Shown here in pieces: positions 8,411 through 17,057 of a stretch of DNA of 64,000 nucleotides. Both the position numbers and the translations under genes were made by a program. This DNA comes from Akkermansia muciniphila. Lineage in GTDB: Bacteria; Verrucomicrobiota; Verrucomicrobiia; Verrucomicrobiales; Akkermansiaceae. The notes under the pieces are model-generated. The model did no database searches. It worked only from the letters and a program-made list of their open reading frames with translations, and was not told where the DNA came from. How positions within the stretch are numbered: position 1 is the first letter of the stretch; each line of letters starts with the position of its first letter. The DNA lies in NCBI GenBank assembly GCA_945890645.1, contig CAMDCV010000002.1:1-64000 (forward strand), read 5' to 3'.

Positions 8411-11148
8411 GCTTTTTGAATGACGTCATCGCAACGCTGGCACAGACCGCTTTCGAGGATGGGCTCATGACGACGGCAACGCGGGCAGAGGCAGAGCTCG
8501 GTTTTGCGCGCGGTGGCGGTTGCGGTTTCGCCAGTGAGCACTTCTAGTTCGGCGACGATGAACATTTCTTTCAAGGCCTCGATGTCATGCAAAGCAGGTC
8601 GTGCTGCATCATTGTCGGGCACGGTCAGCACGATGGCAGCTTCGTTGTTGCGTGAAAATTCTTTGGCTTGGATGCACGGTTCGATTGCGGTTTGGATGAG
8701 ATAACGCAGTTCAAACAAACGCTCCATCAAAGGTGTCGCGGTGGCATCGGAGAAGCGAGCATCAGGCTCGGGGAAATCTTGTTCGTGAATGCTGCCCTTG
8801 GTGAATGTTGCGTGTTCCCATGCCTCATCCGCCGTGTAGGCGAGGATGGGCGCGAGCAAGCGACTGATTGCGCTGAAGAGTTCATACATCGCAGTTTGGC
8901 TGGCGCGTCGACGCGACGAATCGGGCGCATCGCAGTACATCCTGTCCTTGGTGACATCGATGTAAACCGCGCTGAGGTCAGCGGTGCAGAATTGATTCAA
9001 CGCGTTAAAGACCTTGCGGAACTCGTAGTGTTCATAAGCCTTGCGACATTCGCCGACAACAGCATGCAGGCGCTCCATGATCCATCGATCAAACAATGGC
9101 ATTTGTTCCGCTGGCACACAATCGGTTTCAGGGCAGAAGCCATCGAGGTTTCCTAACAGAATCCGTAGCGTGTTACGCAGACGGCGATACGGTTCGGCGA
9201 CTTGTTTGAACAACTCTTCGCCAAACGGCACCTCGCTCTGCCAGTCCACGGAACTGACCCACAGACGCACGATATCGGCACCGTACTTGTTGTAGTAATG
9301 CGCAGCATCGATGGGCTTACCAGCTTTTTCGGCTTCGGACTTCGAGAGTTTTTTCTTATCCTTATCAACGACGAATCCGTGGGTGAGCACTGCTTTGTAG
9401 GGCGCGGCATTGCGATACGCAACGCTGAGCATGAGCGAGCTCTGGAACCAACCGCGGTGCTGGTCGGTGGCTTCGAGATAAAGGTCGGCAGGACCATGCA
9501 GTGCAGGATTGCGATCGAGCACGGCGGCGTGCGAGCAACCGCTATCGATCCACACGTCGAGTGTGTCGCGGCATTTTTTCACGCCAGCGGGCAAGCCTAA
9601 CAACTCTGCGAGTTCGGCGTCGGATTTTTCAAACCACACATTCGTGCCTGCGGTTTCAACGAGGTCGGCGACCTTGCGGGCGAGCACGGCATCGAGGATG
9701 ACGGTGCCATCTTCTTGGTAGAATACAGGCAAGGGAACTCCCCACGTGCGTTGACGAGAAATACACCAATCAGGTCGGGACTCGACCGTGCCATAGATGC
9801 GGTTGCGACCCCATGTCGGCAGCCATTGCACTTCATCGATGGCCTTGAGCGCGCGGTCGCGGATGCCATCGAGCGAAATGAAGAACTGCTCGACGGCGCG
9901 AAAGATGATCGGCGTTTTCGAACGCCAGCAATGCGGGTAGCTGTGACGATAATTTTCGCGACCTAACAAAACGCCGTTCGCAGTGAGCATCTCGATGATC
10001 GGCTCGTTGCTGGCAAAGACGTGCTTGCCGAGAAGTTCGGGCATTTCCGCCTCTTCGGTAAAGAGGCCATTGTCATCGACGGGAGAAAGCAGACCGAGTT
10101 TGTTCTGCATGCCGGCCACGTAGTCGTCGGCGCCATGACCCGGTGCGATGTGGACAGCACCTGTGCCGGTATCGGTGGTGACAAAAGTCGCGAGAATCAC
10201 ACGCGAAGTGCGATCAATCAGCGGATGCTTCGCTTCAAGACCATCGAACTCACGGCCCTTGCATTCGCGCAACGTTTCCTGCAGCAGGTAGCCGGTTTTT
10301 TGTTGGAATGCTTCCACCAATTCGCGAACGATGACCAATGTTTCGGTCGAATCGTCTTTGGTAAAGCGAGCGACGACATAGGTGAATTCTGGATGCACCG
10401 CGATGCCGAGGTTGGCGGGCAGTGTCCATGGTGTGGTCGTCCAGATGACCATTGATGTGTTTTCCGGTAGCGGGGCGGACTGAAGTCCGCGCTCCAATGG
10501 AAATTTCACAAAGATTGCCGGGCTTTCTTTATCCATGTATTCCACTTCTGCTTCGGCGAGGGCGGTGTGCGCGCCATACGACCACTGCACCGGCTTGCGG
10601 CTTTGGTAAATGCGACCATCCTCCACCATCTTCGCGAACACGCGCAGGATGTCGGCTTCGTAGCTCGGTGCCATCGTAAGATACGGATTTTGCCAATCGC
10701 CGAAGACACCGAGACGACGGAACGAAGCGCGTTGGATGTCGATGAATTTTAAAGCAAACTCCGTGCAGCGACGACGGATTTCTCCAGCCTCTAATCCGGC
10801 GGCTTGCTTGACAACTTTAAACTCGATCGGCAGGCCGTGGCAGTCCCAACCGGGCACAAACGGCACTGCGAAACCCGCCATCGTTTTTGATTTTACCACT
10901 AAGTCTTTGAGCACTTTGTTGAGCGCGGTTCCCATGTGGACGTCGCCATTCGCAAACGGTGGGCCGTCGTGGAGGATGAACGTTGGTGCCTTTTGGGCGA
11001 GTCGACGGTCGAGGATCGTGCGATACAAATCACGGGCCTCCCAGGCGGCGAGGCGCTTGGGTTCATTTTCCACAAGATCCGCGCGCATGGGGAACTGCGT
11101 CTGCGGCAATGTGATGGTGTCTTTGTAATTTGTCGAAGCCTCGCTCAT
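8407..11148 (-). CDS. ileS: Isoleucyl-tRNA synthetase
   Basis: 913 aa, full length. Class I synthetase charging tRNA-Ile, with CP1 editing. The N-terminal PPFANGDVHMG is the HIGH signature, the editing domain contains TTTPWTLPANL, and KKLSKS replaces the common KMSKS. A C-terminal zinc finger (CPRCRRHE...CQRC) places it in the bacterial type with a C-terminal Zn site. It heads an operon with lspA (overlap) and nuoA. No T-box leader is visible upstream, where about 240 nt separate it from recQ. Confidence 0.97.
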   Translation of the reverse strand: MSEASTNYKDTITLPQTQFPMRADLVENEPKRLAAWEARDLYRTILDRRLAQKAPTFILHDGPPFANGDVHMGTALNKVLKDLVVKSKTMAGFAVPFVPGWDCHGLPIEFKVVKQAAGLEAGEIRRRCTEFALKFIDIQRASFRRLGVFGDWQNPYLTMAPSYEADILRVFAKMVEDGRIYQSRKPVQWSYGAHTALAEAEVEYMDKESPAIFVKFPLERGLQSAPLPENTSMVIWTTTPWTLPANLGIAVHPEFTYVVARFTKDDSTETLVIVRELVEAFQQKTGYLLQETLRECKGREFDGLEAKHPLIDRTSRVILATFVTTDTGTGAVHIAPGHGADDYVAGMQNKLGLLSPVDDNGLFTEEAEMPELLGKHVFASNEPIIEMLTANGVLLGRENYRHSYPHCWRSKTPIIFRAVEQFFISLDGIRDRALKAIDEVQWLPTWGRNRIYGTVESRPDWCISRQRTWGVPLPVFYQEDGTVILDAVLARKVADLVETAGTNVWFEKSDAELAELLGLPAGVKKCRDTLDVWIDSGCSHAAVLDRNPALHGPADLYLEATDQHRGWFQSSLMLSVAYRNAAPYKAVLTHGFVVDKDKKKLSKSEAEKAGKPIDAAHYYNKYGADIVRLWVSSVDWQSEVPFGEELFKQVAEPYRRLRNTLRILLGNLDGFCPETDCVPAEQMPLFDRWIMERLHAVVGECRKAYEHYEFRKVFNALNQFCTADLSAVYIDVTKDRMYCDAPDSSRRRASQTAMYELFSAISRLLAPILAYTADEAWEHATFTKGSIHEQDFPEPDARFSDATATPLMERLFELRYLIQTAIEPCIQAKEFSRNNEAAIVLTVPDNDAARPALHDIEALKEMFIVAELEVLTGETATATARKTELCLCPRCRRHEPILESGLCQRCDDVIQKA

Positions 11149-11350
11149 GATGGGACGGCGAGACTACACAGAACGGGCGGCAGGTCAAGAAAGGCTGGGC
11201 ATTTTCCTTGCGGATCATGAGAAACCAAGGATGTGAGAGATGAGGCGGCAGGATACACTTCATTACTAAATTCAACATTCTGCAAATTCTGTCAAAAATG
11301 GCTGTTCCGCTTATGCGACTATTTTTGACCTTGTATTTCCTATTCTTGGA

Positions 11351-11379
11351 TTGACACCGACTCCTTTTTATTGTTCATT
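11351..11379 (+). promoter_or_regulatory. Weak sigma-70-like promoter candidate for recQ
   Basis: A perfect TTGACA (11351-11356) is followed after 17 nt by TTCATT, a poor -10 box. It lies 41-13 nt upstream of the preferred recQ start. The -10 match is weak, so confidence is low. Confidence 0.25.
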
Positions 11380-11391
11380 TGCGCAGTAAAC

Positions 11392-13494
11392 ATGAGCGCG
11401 ACATCACGACCTATTATTCTTTCTCCGCACGAGGCTTTGCAACGTTATTTCGGCTTTAATGCGTTTTTGGACGGTCAAGAAGAGGTGATGAACTCTATTC
11501 TTTCGGGGCGAGATGGACTTGTTGTCATGCCCACCGGCGGCGGAAAATCCTTATGCTATCAGCTTCCTGCGCTCTGTCTGGAGGGAGTAACTTTGGTGAT
11601 CAGCCCTCTGATCGCATTGATGAAAGATCAGGTCGATGCTCTGCTCGCTCGCGGGATCGCGGCGACTATGATTAATTCCACGCAATCATGGGACGAGCAA
11701 AAAGAACGCCTGCAGGGGATTCGGGAGGGCCGATGGAAACTAGTATATGTTGCACCGGAACGCTTCCGCGCCGAGAGTTTTCTGCAAGCGCTTTCGGGCA
11801 TTGAAATCGCGCTGTTTGCCGTCGATGAAGCGCATTGCCTGAGCCAATGGGGGCATGATTTTCGTCCGGATTACTTGCGGCTAGGTAGGGCCTTGGAAAA
11901 AATTGGTCGCCCGCAGTGCATCGCGCTCACGGCGACTGCGACCCCGATCGTGCGCAAGGACATCATCGATGTGCTGCAGTTGCGCGATTATTTTGAGCAA
12001 GTGAGTGGCTTCTCTCGTCCGAATCTATCACTGAACATTACCGCCACGGAAAATGCTCAGCAAAAGGAAGACCGCTTGCGTGCCGTGATTTGTGCGCATC
12101 GTACGGGTATCGTTTATTGCGCGACGCGGAAGAAAGTTGAGGCGGTATCGGAGACGATCAGCAGTTGGGGATTGAAATGCGTGGCCTATCACGGCGGCAT
12201 GAGCGATGAGGAACGCGAACGCGCGCAGAATGTGTTTATTAGCAAAAAGGCCGATGTCGCAGTCGCGACGAATGCTTTTGGCATGGGCATCGACCGCTCC
12301 GATGTGCGCTTCGTAGTGCATTATGAAATTCCTGGCAGCGTCGAGGCCTACTACCAAGAGGCAGGTCGGGCTGGTCGTGATGGTGAGAGTGCCCATTGCG
12401 AATTGCTTTACAATTATGCGGATACTCGGACGCAGGAATTTTTTATCGACGGTGCGAATCCCTCGGTGCCAGTGATTCGCGATGTGTATCAGTTTTTGCA
12501 AAACTCCGCCGATGGTGAGTTCGAAGTGCGAAAAACGTTAGAAGAGATCGCCGAAGGATCGGAAGTCAAAAACTCGATGGCGGTGGGCAGTGCGCTGGCG
12601 ACACTAGCGCGGGCCGGTTATTTGGAACGATTTGATATTCCCGGCAAGCGCATGCGCGGCACGCGTTTGTTAAAGCCGCAGATTCTGACGCGCGATCTCG
12701 CGATCGATGAAAAAGCGATCGAAGAAAAAGACCAACGCGACCGTGAAAAACTGAAGTCGATGATCGATCTCTCGTATTCTCGCGTCTGCCGTCAGCAATG
12801 GATTTTGCAATACTTTGGGGAAGAGGGAGCGGAACTTTGTGGCAACTGTGATTATTGTCGATCCGCTGATTCCGGCGAAGCGCGTGCGGCAACTGCCGAG
12901 GAAGACGTGGTGGTGAAAAAAATCCTCAGTGGCGTGGCGCGGATGTCGCGCAAAACCAATGCCGGCTGGGAAGCCCGTTTCGGGCGTGGGAAAATCGTGC
13001 AAATGCTCGTTGGCAGCAAATCACAGGACATTCTCAGCAGCGGACTCAACCAACTGAAAACCTATGGCATGCTCAAGGACAAGGGCACGGGCTACGTGAA
13101 TGGTGTGATGCGTTCTTTGCTCGACCGTGGACTATTGCGTACAGAAAACGGCGAGTATCCGGTGATCACTCTCACACCACTGGGCGAGAGCGTGATGCTC
13201 GGCAAAAGCTCCTATCAATTGATCTGGCCGAATCCTAGTGCAGAAAAAATGATCGACCTGAAAGATGCTGGATTCGATCCCTCGATCTATCAGGCCTTGC
13301 GAGACCTTCGCGAAAAATTCGCCAAAGCGGAAAACGTGCCTGCGTATGTGATTTTCAGCAACAAAACATTAGAGGCGTTGGCGCGTTATCGACCAACGAA
13401 CATTGATGAATTTCTCGCGGTGCCAGGTGTAGGACCTGTCAAAGCCCAGCGCTATGGAAGGGGCTTCCTTGATGCACTTGCGCTGCACAAATAG
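11392..13494 (+). CDS. recQ: ATP-dependent DNA helicase RecQ
   Basis: 700 aa from the ATG at 11392; seven earlier ORF codons look non-coding. RecQ unwinds DNA 3'-5' in recombination and fork repair. Visible in order: Walker A MPTGGGKSLCYQLPAL (about residue 48), the DEAH box with the RecQ aromatic loop (VDEAHCLSQWGHDFRPDY), motif IV-VI strings CATRKKVEAV, AFGMGIDRSDVRFVVH and QEAGRAGRDG, the RQC zinc site (C..Q...CGNCDYC), a winged helix, and a C-terminal HRDC domain (FLAVPGVGPVKAQRYG). All parts of a full RecQ are present. It is convergent with the SMP-30 gene, with only 9 nt between stops. Confidence 0.96.
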   Translation: MSATSRPIILSPHEALQRYFGFNAFLDGQEEVMNSILSGRDGLVVMPTGGGKSLCYQLPALCLEGVTLVISPLIALMKDQVDALLARGIAATMINSTQSWDEQKERLQGIREGRWKLVYVAPERFRAESFLQALSGIEIALFAVDEAHCLSQWGHDFRPDYLRLGRALEKIGRPQCIALTATATPIVRKDIIDVLQLRDYFEQVSGFSRPNLSLNITATENAQQKEDRLRAVICAHRTGIVYCATRKKVEAVSETISSWGLKCVAYHGGMSDEERERAQNVFISKKADVAVATNAFGMGIDRSDVRFVVHYEIPGSVEAYYQEAGRAGRDGESAHCELLYNYADTRTQEFFIDGANPSVPVIRDVYQFLQNSADGEFEVRKTLEEIAEGSEVKNSMAVGSALATLARAGYLERFDIPGKRMRGTRLLKPQILTRDLAIDEKAIEEKDQRDREKLKSMIDLSYSRVCRQQWILQYFGEEGAELCGNCDYCRSADSGEARAATAEEDVVVKKILSGVARMSRKTNAGWEARFGRGKIVQMLVGSKSQDILSSGLNQLKTYGMLKDKGTGYVNGVMRSLLDRGLLRTENGEYPVITLTPLGESVMLGKSSYQLIWPNPSAEKMIDLKDAGFDPSIYQALRDLREKFAKAENVPAYVIFSNKTLEALARYRPTNIDEFLAVPGVGPVKAQRYGRGFLDALALHK

Positions 13495-13503
13495 AGGAGA
13501 GTA

Positions 13504-14355
13504 TCATCCAGCAAACGCATTACTGGAGCGGCCTTTGACACCGAGATTTTTGATCACAAGCAATCTTCCCGCGTGCTCTTCCTGCACGGACTTGTGTATG
13601 CCCGTGGTAACAAACAAATCCGCAAGATCAGGACCGCCGAAAGTGCAGGCCGTTGTTTCGAGGCAGGGCAGTTCGATGCGTTGTTTCTCATTTCCGCTCA
13701 CCGGATCATAACAAACGACACAGGCACCGTGACAGAATGCGACCCACAGGTGGTCGTTTTCATCAATGCACATGCCGTCGGGTGAGGCATCGATGGCATC
13801 CGTAGAAACAACTTTGCGTGGGTCTAACAACTCGCCGTTGACGTAGTCGAAGGCAAGAATTTCTCGGCGCGGGGTATCGATGTAGTACACTGTTTTTCCA
13901 TCGCCCGACCAGACGATGCCATTGGAGTTGGTGACAGGGCCGAATGCCTCGCTGACTGACAAGTCTGGCAAAAGTCGATAAAGTCGAGCATCGCCCGTTT
14001 GTTTCACTAGGCTAATGGTTCCCGCGAAAAACGAGCCATCGGGTGAGCATTTGCCATCGTTGAAGCGGTTGTTTGGCTTGTCGGGCTCTGGATCGGAGAT
14101 GGGAGTGATGGCGCCGGCTTCAGTATCGAGAAAAAAGAAGCCATCATCACCTGCGCAGAGAAGTCCACCATCGGCGCGTGGCACCACCGTGCCGACTCTC
14201 TGTCCCACATTCCAAAATGTTTCCTCGCCGGTGGCGGGATCAAAGCGGATGACTTGATGTTTTTCGATATCGACGTAATACAACGCATCTTTCCACCAGA
14301 TCGGGCCTTCGCCCCATTGAGCGCGGTAGTTTCCAGCAACTTCGATTTCAGTCAT
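13504..14355 (-). CDS. SMP-30/gluconolactonase/LRE-family protein
   Basis: 283 aa from the ATG at 14355 (MTEIEVAGNYRAQWGEGPIW); the longer ORF start adds residues unlike the family. A six-bladed beta-propeller of the SMP-30 type: EGPIWW metal-ligand Glu near the N-terminus, NRFNDGKCSPDG (Asn/Asp metal ligands), NSNGIVWSGDGKTVYYIDT and SPDGMCIDENDHLWVAFCHGA. Such enzymes hydrolyse sugar lactones using a divalent cation. The substrate cannot be inferred. It could assist oxidative sugar catabolism with the Gfo/Idh/MocA dehydrogenases of this window, but it is not adjacent to them. Confidence 0.88.
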   Translation of the reverse strand: MTEIEVAGNYRAQWGEGPIWWKDALYYVDIEKHQVIRFDPATGEETFWNVGQRVGTVVPRADGGLLCAGDDGFFFLDTEAGAITPISDPEPDKPNNRFNDGKCSPDGSFFAGTISLVKQTGDARLYRLLPDLSVSEAFGPVTNSNGIVWSGDGKTVYYIDTPRREILAFDYVNGELLDPRKVVSTDAIDASPDGMCIDENDHLWVAFCHGACVVCYDPVSGNEKQRIELPCLETTACTFGGPDLADLFVTTGIHKSVQEEHAGRLLVIKNLGVKGRSSNAFAG

Positions 14356-14454
14356 GGCGGACGCTAGAAAAGCGTTAGCAAGATGACAAGATGTTTCAGC
14401 AAGCAACTAAATTTGCATGTGAGAAATGCCTAGCTTGCAATCTTCGCCAAAGCT

Positions 14455-15735
14455 TTATCCAATCGCAGAGGCTCCAAAGTACGGCACCAGAGCATCGGGG
14501 ATACGGATAGTACCGTCAGATAGCTGGCATTGTTCTAAGAGTGCTACATAAAGACGGGGCAGGGCAGTGCCCGAGCCATTGAGCGTGTGAGGAAAACGAT
14601 TTTTCCCTTCGCTGTCTTTGAAACGTAGTTTCATACGACGCGCTTGGAAATCACCGAACCACGAGCAGCTCGATACTTCGAGATACTTGCCTTGTCCGGG
14701 CGCCCAAACTTCGATGTCGTAGGTCTTAGCGGAATTTGCACCGAGGTCGCCGGTGCAGAGTTCGATGGTGCGATAGTGAAGTCCGAGTTTTTGTAAAATC
14801 GATTCGGCGTGTGAGGTGAGGAGTTCCAATGCGGCAAGTCCGTCATCGGGATGCACAAGCTGTACGAGCTCGACTTTATCGAACTGATGCATGCGAATGA
14901 TCCCTTTGTTATCACGGCCTGCGGAGCCTGCTTCGCGTCGAAAGCAGGGCGTATACGCGACCATTTTCACGGGCAATTCGCTTTCTTGCACGATTGTGTC
15001 GCGATACAAGTTGGTCACGGGAACTTCCGCTGTAGGGGCGAGAAAAAGATGATTTTGCCCGTCTTCACCGCGCTCGGTGCCATACATGTCGTCCTCGAAT
15101 TTTGGCAATTGCCCAGTACCTTCCATGCACTCGCGTTTTACCAAATGCGGCACGTTGACTTCTTCGTAGCCGTGGGCGGTTTGTGTATCTAACAGGAAAT
15201 TAATCAGAGCACGTTCGAGCTTTGCTCCCTTGCCCCGATAGACGGCAAAGCCTGCACCAGAGACGCGGATGGCATCGTCCCAGTCGATGAGACGGTGTTG
15301 CGTGGCGAGATCCACATGATCCTTTGGGTTCTCGAGTGTAGGCTTCGATCCCCATTCGCGGACGACAGGATTTTCTGTTTCGTCCTGACCTTGAGGACAA
15401 GCAGCATGCGGGAGATTAGGAATGTGTAAGAGCAAGTCCTGTTGACGTAGCGATGTGGCTTCGACTTCCGCATCGAGGGCATCGATTTTCGCATTGATGC
15501 TGCGCGCTTCCGCTTCGGCGCTGGTGGTATCTTCGCCCTTGCCTTTCGCCATGCCGATTTGCTTCGCAATTTGTTTGCGTAGGGATTGCAGAGTTTGCTT
15601 TTCGGTTTCAGCGGCGCGGCGCTTTTCGTCGCAGGCGAGCACATCATCGATGAGCTTCCAGTGATTGCCGCCGCGCAGCTTGAGTTGTTCTTGGACGGTT
15701 GTGGGATTATCGCGGATGAGTCGGATATCGAGCAT
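14455..15735 (-). CDS. serS: Seryl-tRNA synthetase
   Basis: 426 aa, starting MLDIRLIRDNP. Charges tRNA-Ser and tRNA-Sec. The long antiparallel coiled-coil arm (about residues 25-105) contacts the tRNA long variable arm. The class II core has motif 2 (FRREAGSAGRDNKGIIRMHQFDKVE) and motif 3 (LNGSGTALPRLYVALLEQ). Length is typical of bacterial SerRS. It lies downstream of the TPR-like membrane protein gene, with 13 nt between them, on the same strand. Confidence 0.97.
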   Translation of the reverse strand: MLDIRLIRDNPTTVQEQLKLRGGNHWKLIDDVLACDEKRRAAETEKQTLQSLRKQIAKQIGMAKGKGEDTTSAEAEARSINAKIDALDAEVEATSLRQQDLLLHIPNLPHAACPQGQDETENPVVREWGSKPTLENPKDHVDLATQHRLIDWDDAIRVSGAGFAVYRGKGAKLERALINFLLDTQTAHGYEEVNVPHLVKRECMEGTGQLPKFEDDMYGTERGEDGQNHLFLAPTAEVPVTNLYRDTIVQESELPVKMVAYTPCFRREAGSAGRDNKGIIRMHQFDKVELVQLVHPDDGLAALELLTSHAESILQKLGLHYRTIELCTGDLGANSAKTYDIEVWAPGQGKYLEVSSCSWFGDFQARRMKLRFKDSEGKNRFPHTLNGSGTALPRLYVALLEQCQLSDGTIRIPDALVPYFGASAIG

Positions 15736-15748
15736 GGATCAGAAAGTC

Positions 15749-16945
15749 TTAATGTTGCGGCAAATTTTGGTATTCGGGCGGCACAGGCAGGGGTGTTGCG
15801 TTATCGGGGGGGAAGTCGAGTGGCGGTGGCGGTAGGTCTTCGCTTGCATAATCAGGACGAGTTGGCGGGATGGTTCCTTCGGTAGGTGCGTTCGGCAGTA
15901 ACGGGTTGATGGGATTGTAGTCGGATGGCATTTCTTGATCGAGAAATACGGGGGCGGCGTCGGGCTTATTGAGTTTGTGCGCCAGGATGCGAGGCCAAGC
16001 TTGAGCATCGATGAGTTCACCCTTGTAGCTCAGCTCGACGACTTGGCCGTAGTAGCGTTTGTTGCCAAACAAATGTTCCTGCTGGGGATCTTGCACAGGA
16101 ATGAGGTAGCTGACTTGCAGAAGTTCCTCGCCGCCGCTCCAATCGAGCGGCTCGGTGACCCATTTCGATTCGACCTGACAGTTTACTGTATCCGCTGAGG
16201 AGATTTCTTTGCGTGCACCGACTTCGTCAAAAAAATTGACTCTCACTTCGAGGTCGCGTCCTTCGATTTGTTCCCCGGGCACCGCTTGCACGGGAATGGT
16301 GATGATCACTTTTTCACCGGCCTGCGAGCGAGGGTCTTTAAAAACGCGGACTCGGCCCAACACGATGCGATTGATCTTATCCTGCGGCTGTTCGAAGCCT
16401 TGTTTCAATTTCTCGGCTGCTTGCGCGTAGAGTTGTCCGGCACCAGTCGTCCCCAGAAGATAGACTTGATGGTAAAATTCACGGGCGCGGTCATAAATGC
16501 CCATCGTTTCGTGGCAGAGGCCCATTTCGAAAAGTGCATTCGGCTCTCGGGGAGAAGCGAGCAGAGCTTGCTCTAACTTGGTGATGGCGCTCATCATGTC
16601 CTCGCTCACCCGCGCGGCCTTCGCCTCTGTGACTAATCGCTCGGTCACTGGGTCGGCGACAAATGGCGTATCGAGCGGACGCGGTGGGGGCAGTGGGGGA
16701 GTTACGACAACTGGATCGACGGGTTCTGGTGCCGGACGAATCGTTTCCGGCGGCAAAACAATAGGACGATCCAGTATAACCGCAGGCGCAGAGGGCACAA
16801 CTTTCTCGACGATCTTGACCGTACGCGAGCTTTCCATGCGCATCGCCAACGCGACTCCAGCCACGATGATTTGCGAAAACGCAAGGACGCCCATGAACCA
16901 GCATGCGAGTCGGAAAGTTAGAGTGTTGGCGGATGATTGTGTCAT
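15749..16945 (-). CDS. Membrane-anchored TPR-like protein of unknown function
   Basis: 398 aa from the ATG at 16945 (MTQSSANTLTF). One N-terminal membrane helix (about 14-36), a proline-rich linker (about 55-95), then TPR-like helices (AITKLEQALLASPREPNALFEMGLCHETMGIYDRAREFYHQVY). The C-terminal half looks like a beta-sandwich (VRVFKDPRSQAGEKVIITIPVQ...) and ends in a Pro/Asp-rich tail (about 340-398). I do not recognise a named family. It is probably extracytoplasmic and is encoded directly upstream of serS. Confidence 0.7.
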   Translation of the reverse strand: MTQSSANTLTFRLACWFMGVLAFSQIIVAGVALAMRMESSRTVKIVEKVVPSAPAVILDRPIVLPPETIRPAPEPVDPVVVTPPLPPPRPLDTPFVADPVTERLVTEAKAARVSEDMMSAITKLEQALLASPREPNALFEMGLCHETMGIYDRAREFYHQVYLLGTTGAGQLYAQAAEKLKQGFEQPQDKINRIVLGRVRVFKDPRSQAGEKVIITIPVQAVPGEQIEGRDLEVRVNFFDEVGARKEISSADTVNCQVESKWVTEPLDWSGGEELLQVSYLIPVQDPQQEHLFGNKRYYGQVVELSYKGELIDAQAWPRILAHKLNKPDAAPVFLDQEMPSDYNPINPLLPNAPTEGTIPPTRPDYASEDLPPPPLDFPPDNATPLPVPPEYQNLPQH

Positions 16946-17057
16946 ATCGACGTGACGCCCATGATGCCGTAACATAGGGCGAAGTCAAGCGGGGAAGGGG
17001 GTAGAGAAAAATGCATATTTCTTGGCAATTTCACAGACTACTATTACACTCAGCAAG

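Noticed and set aside
8407-11391. T-box or other leader riboswitch before ileS, and likewise before serS, hisS and aspS
   Set aside because: No T-box signature or specifier loop could be seen in the short leaders.
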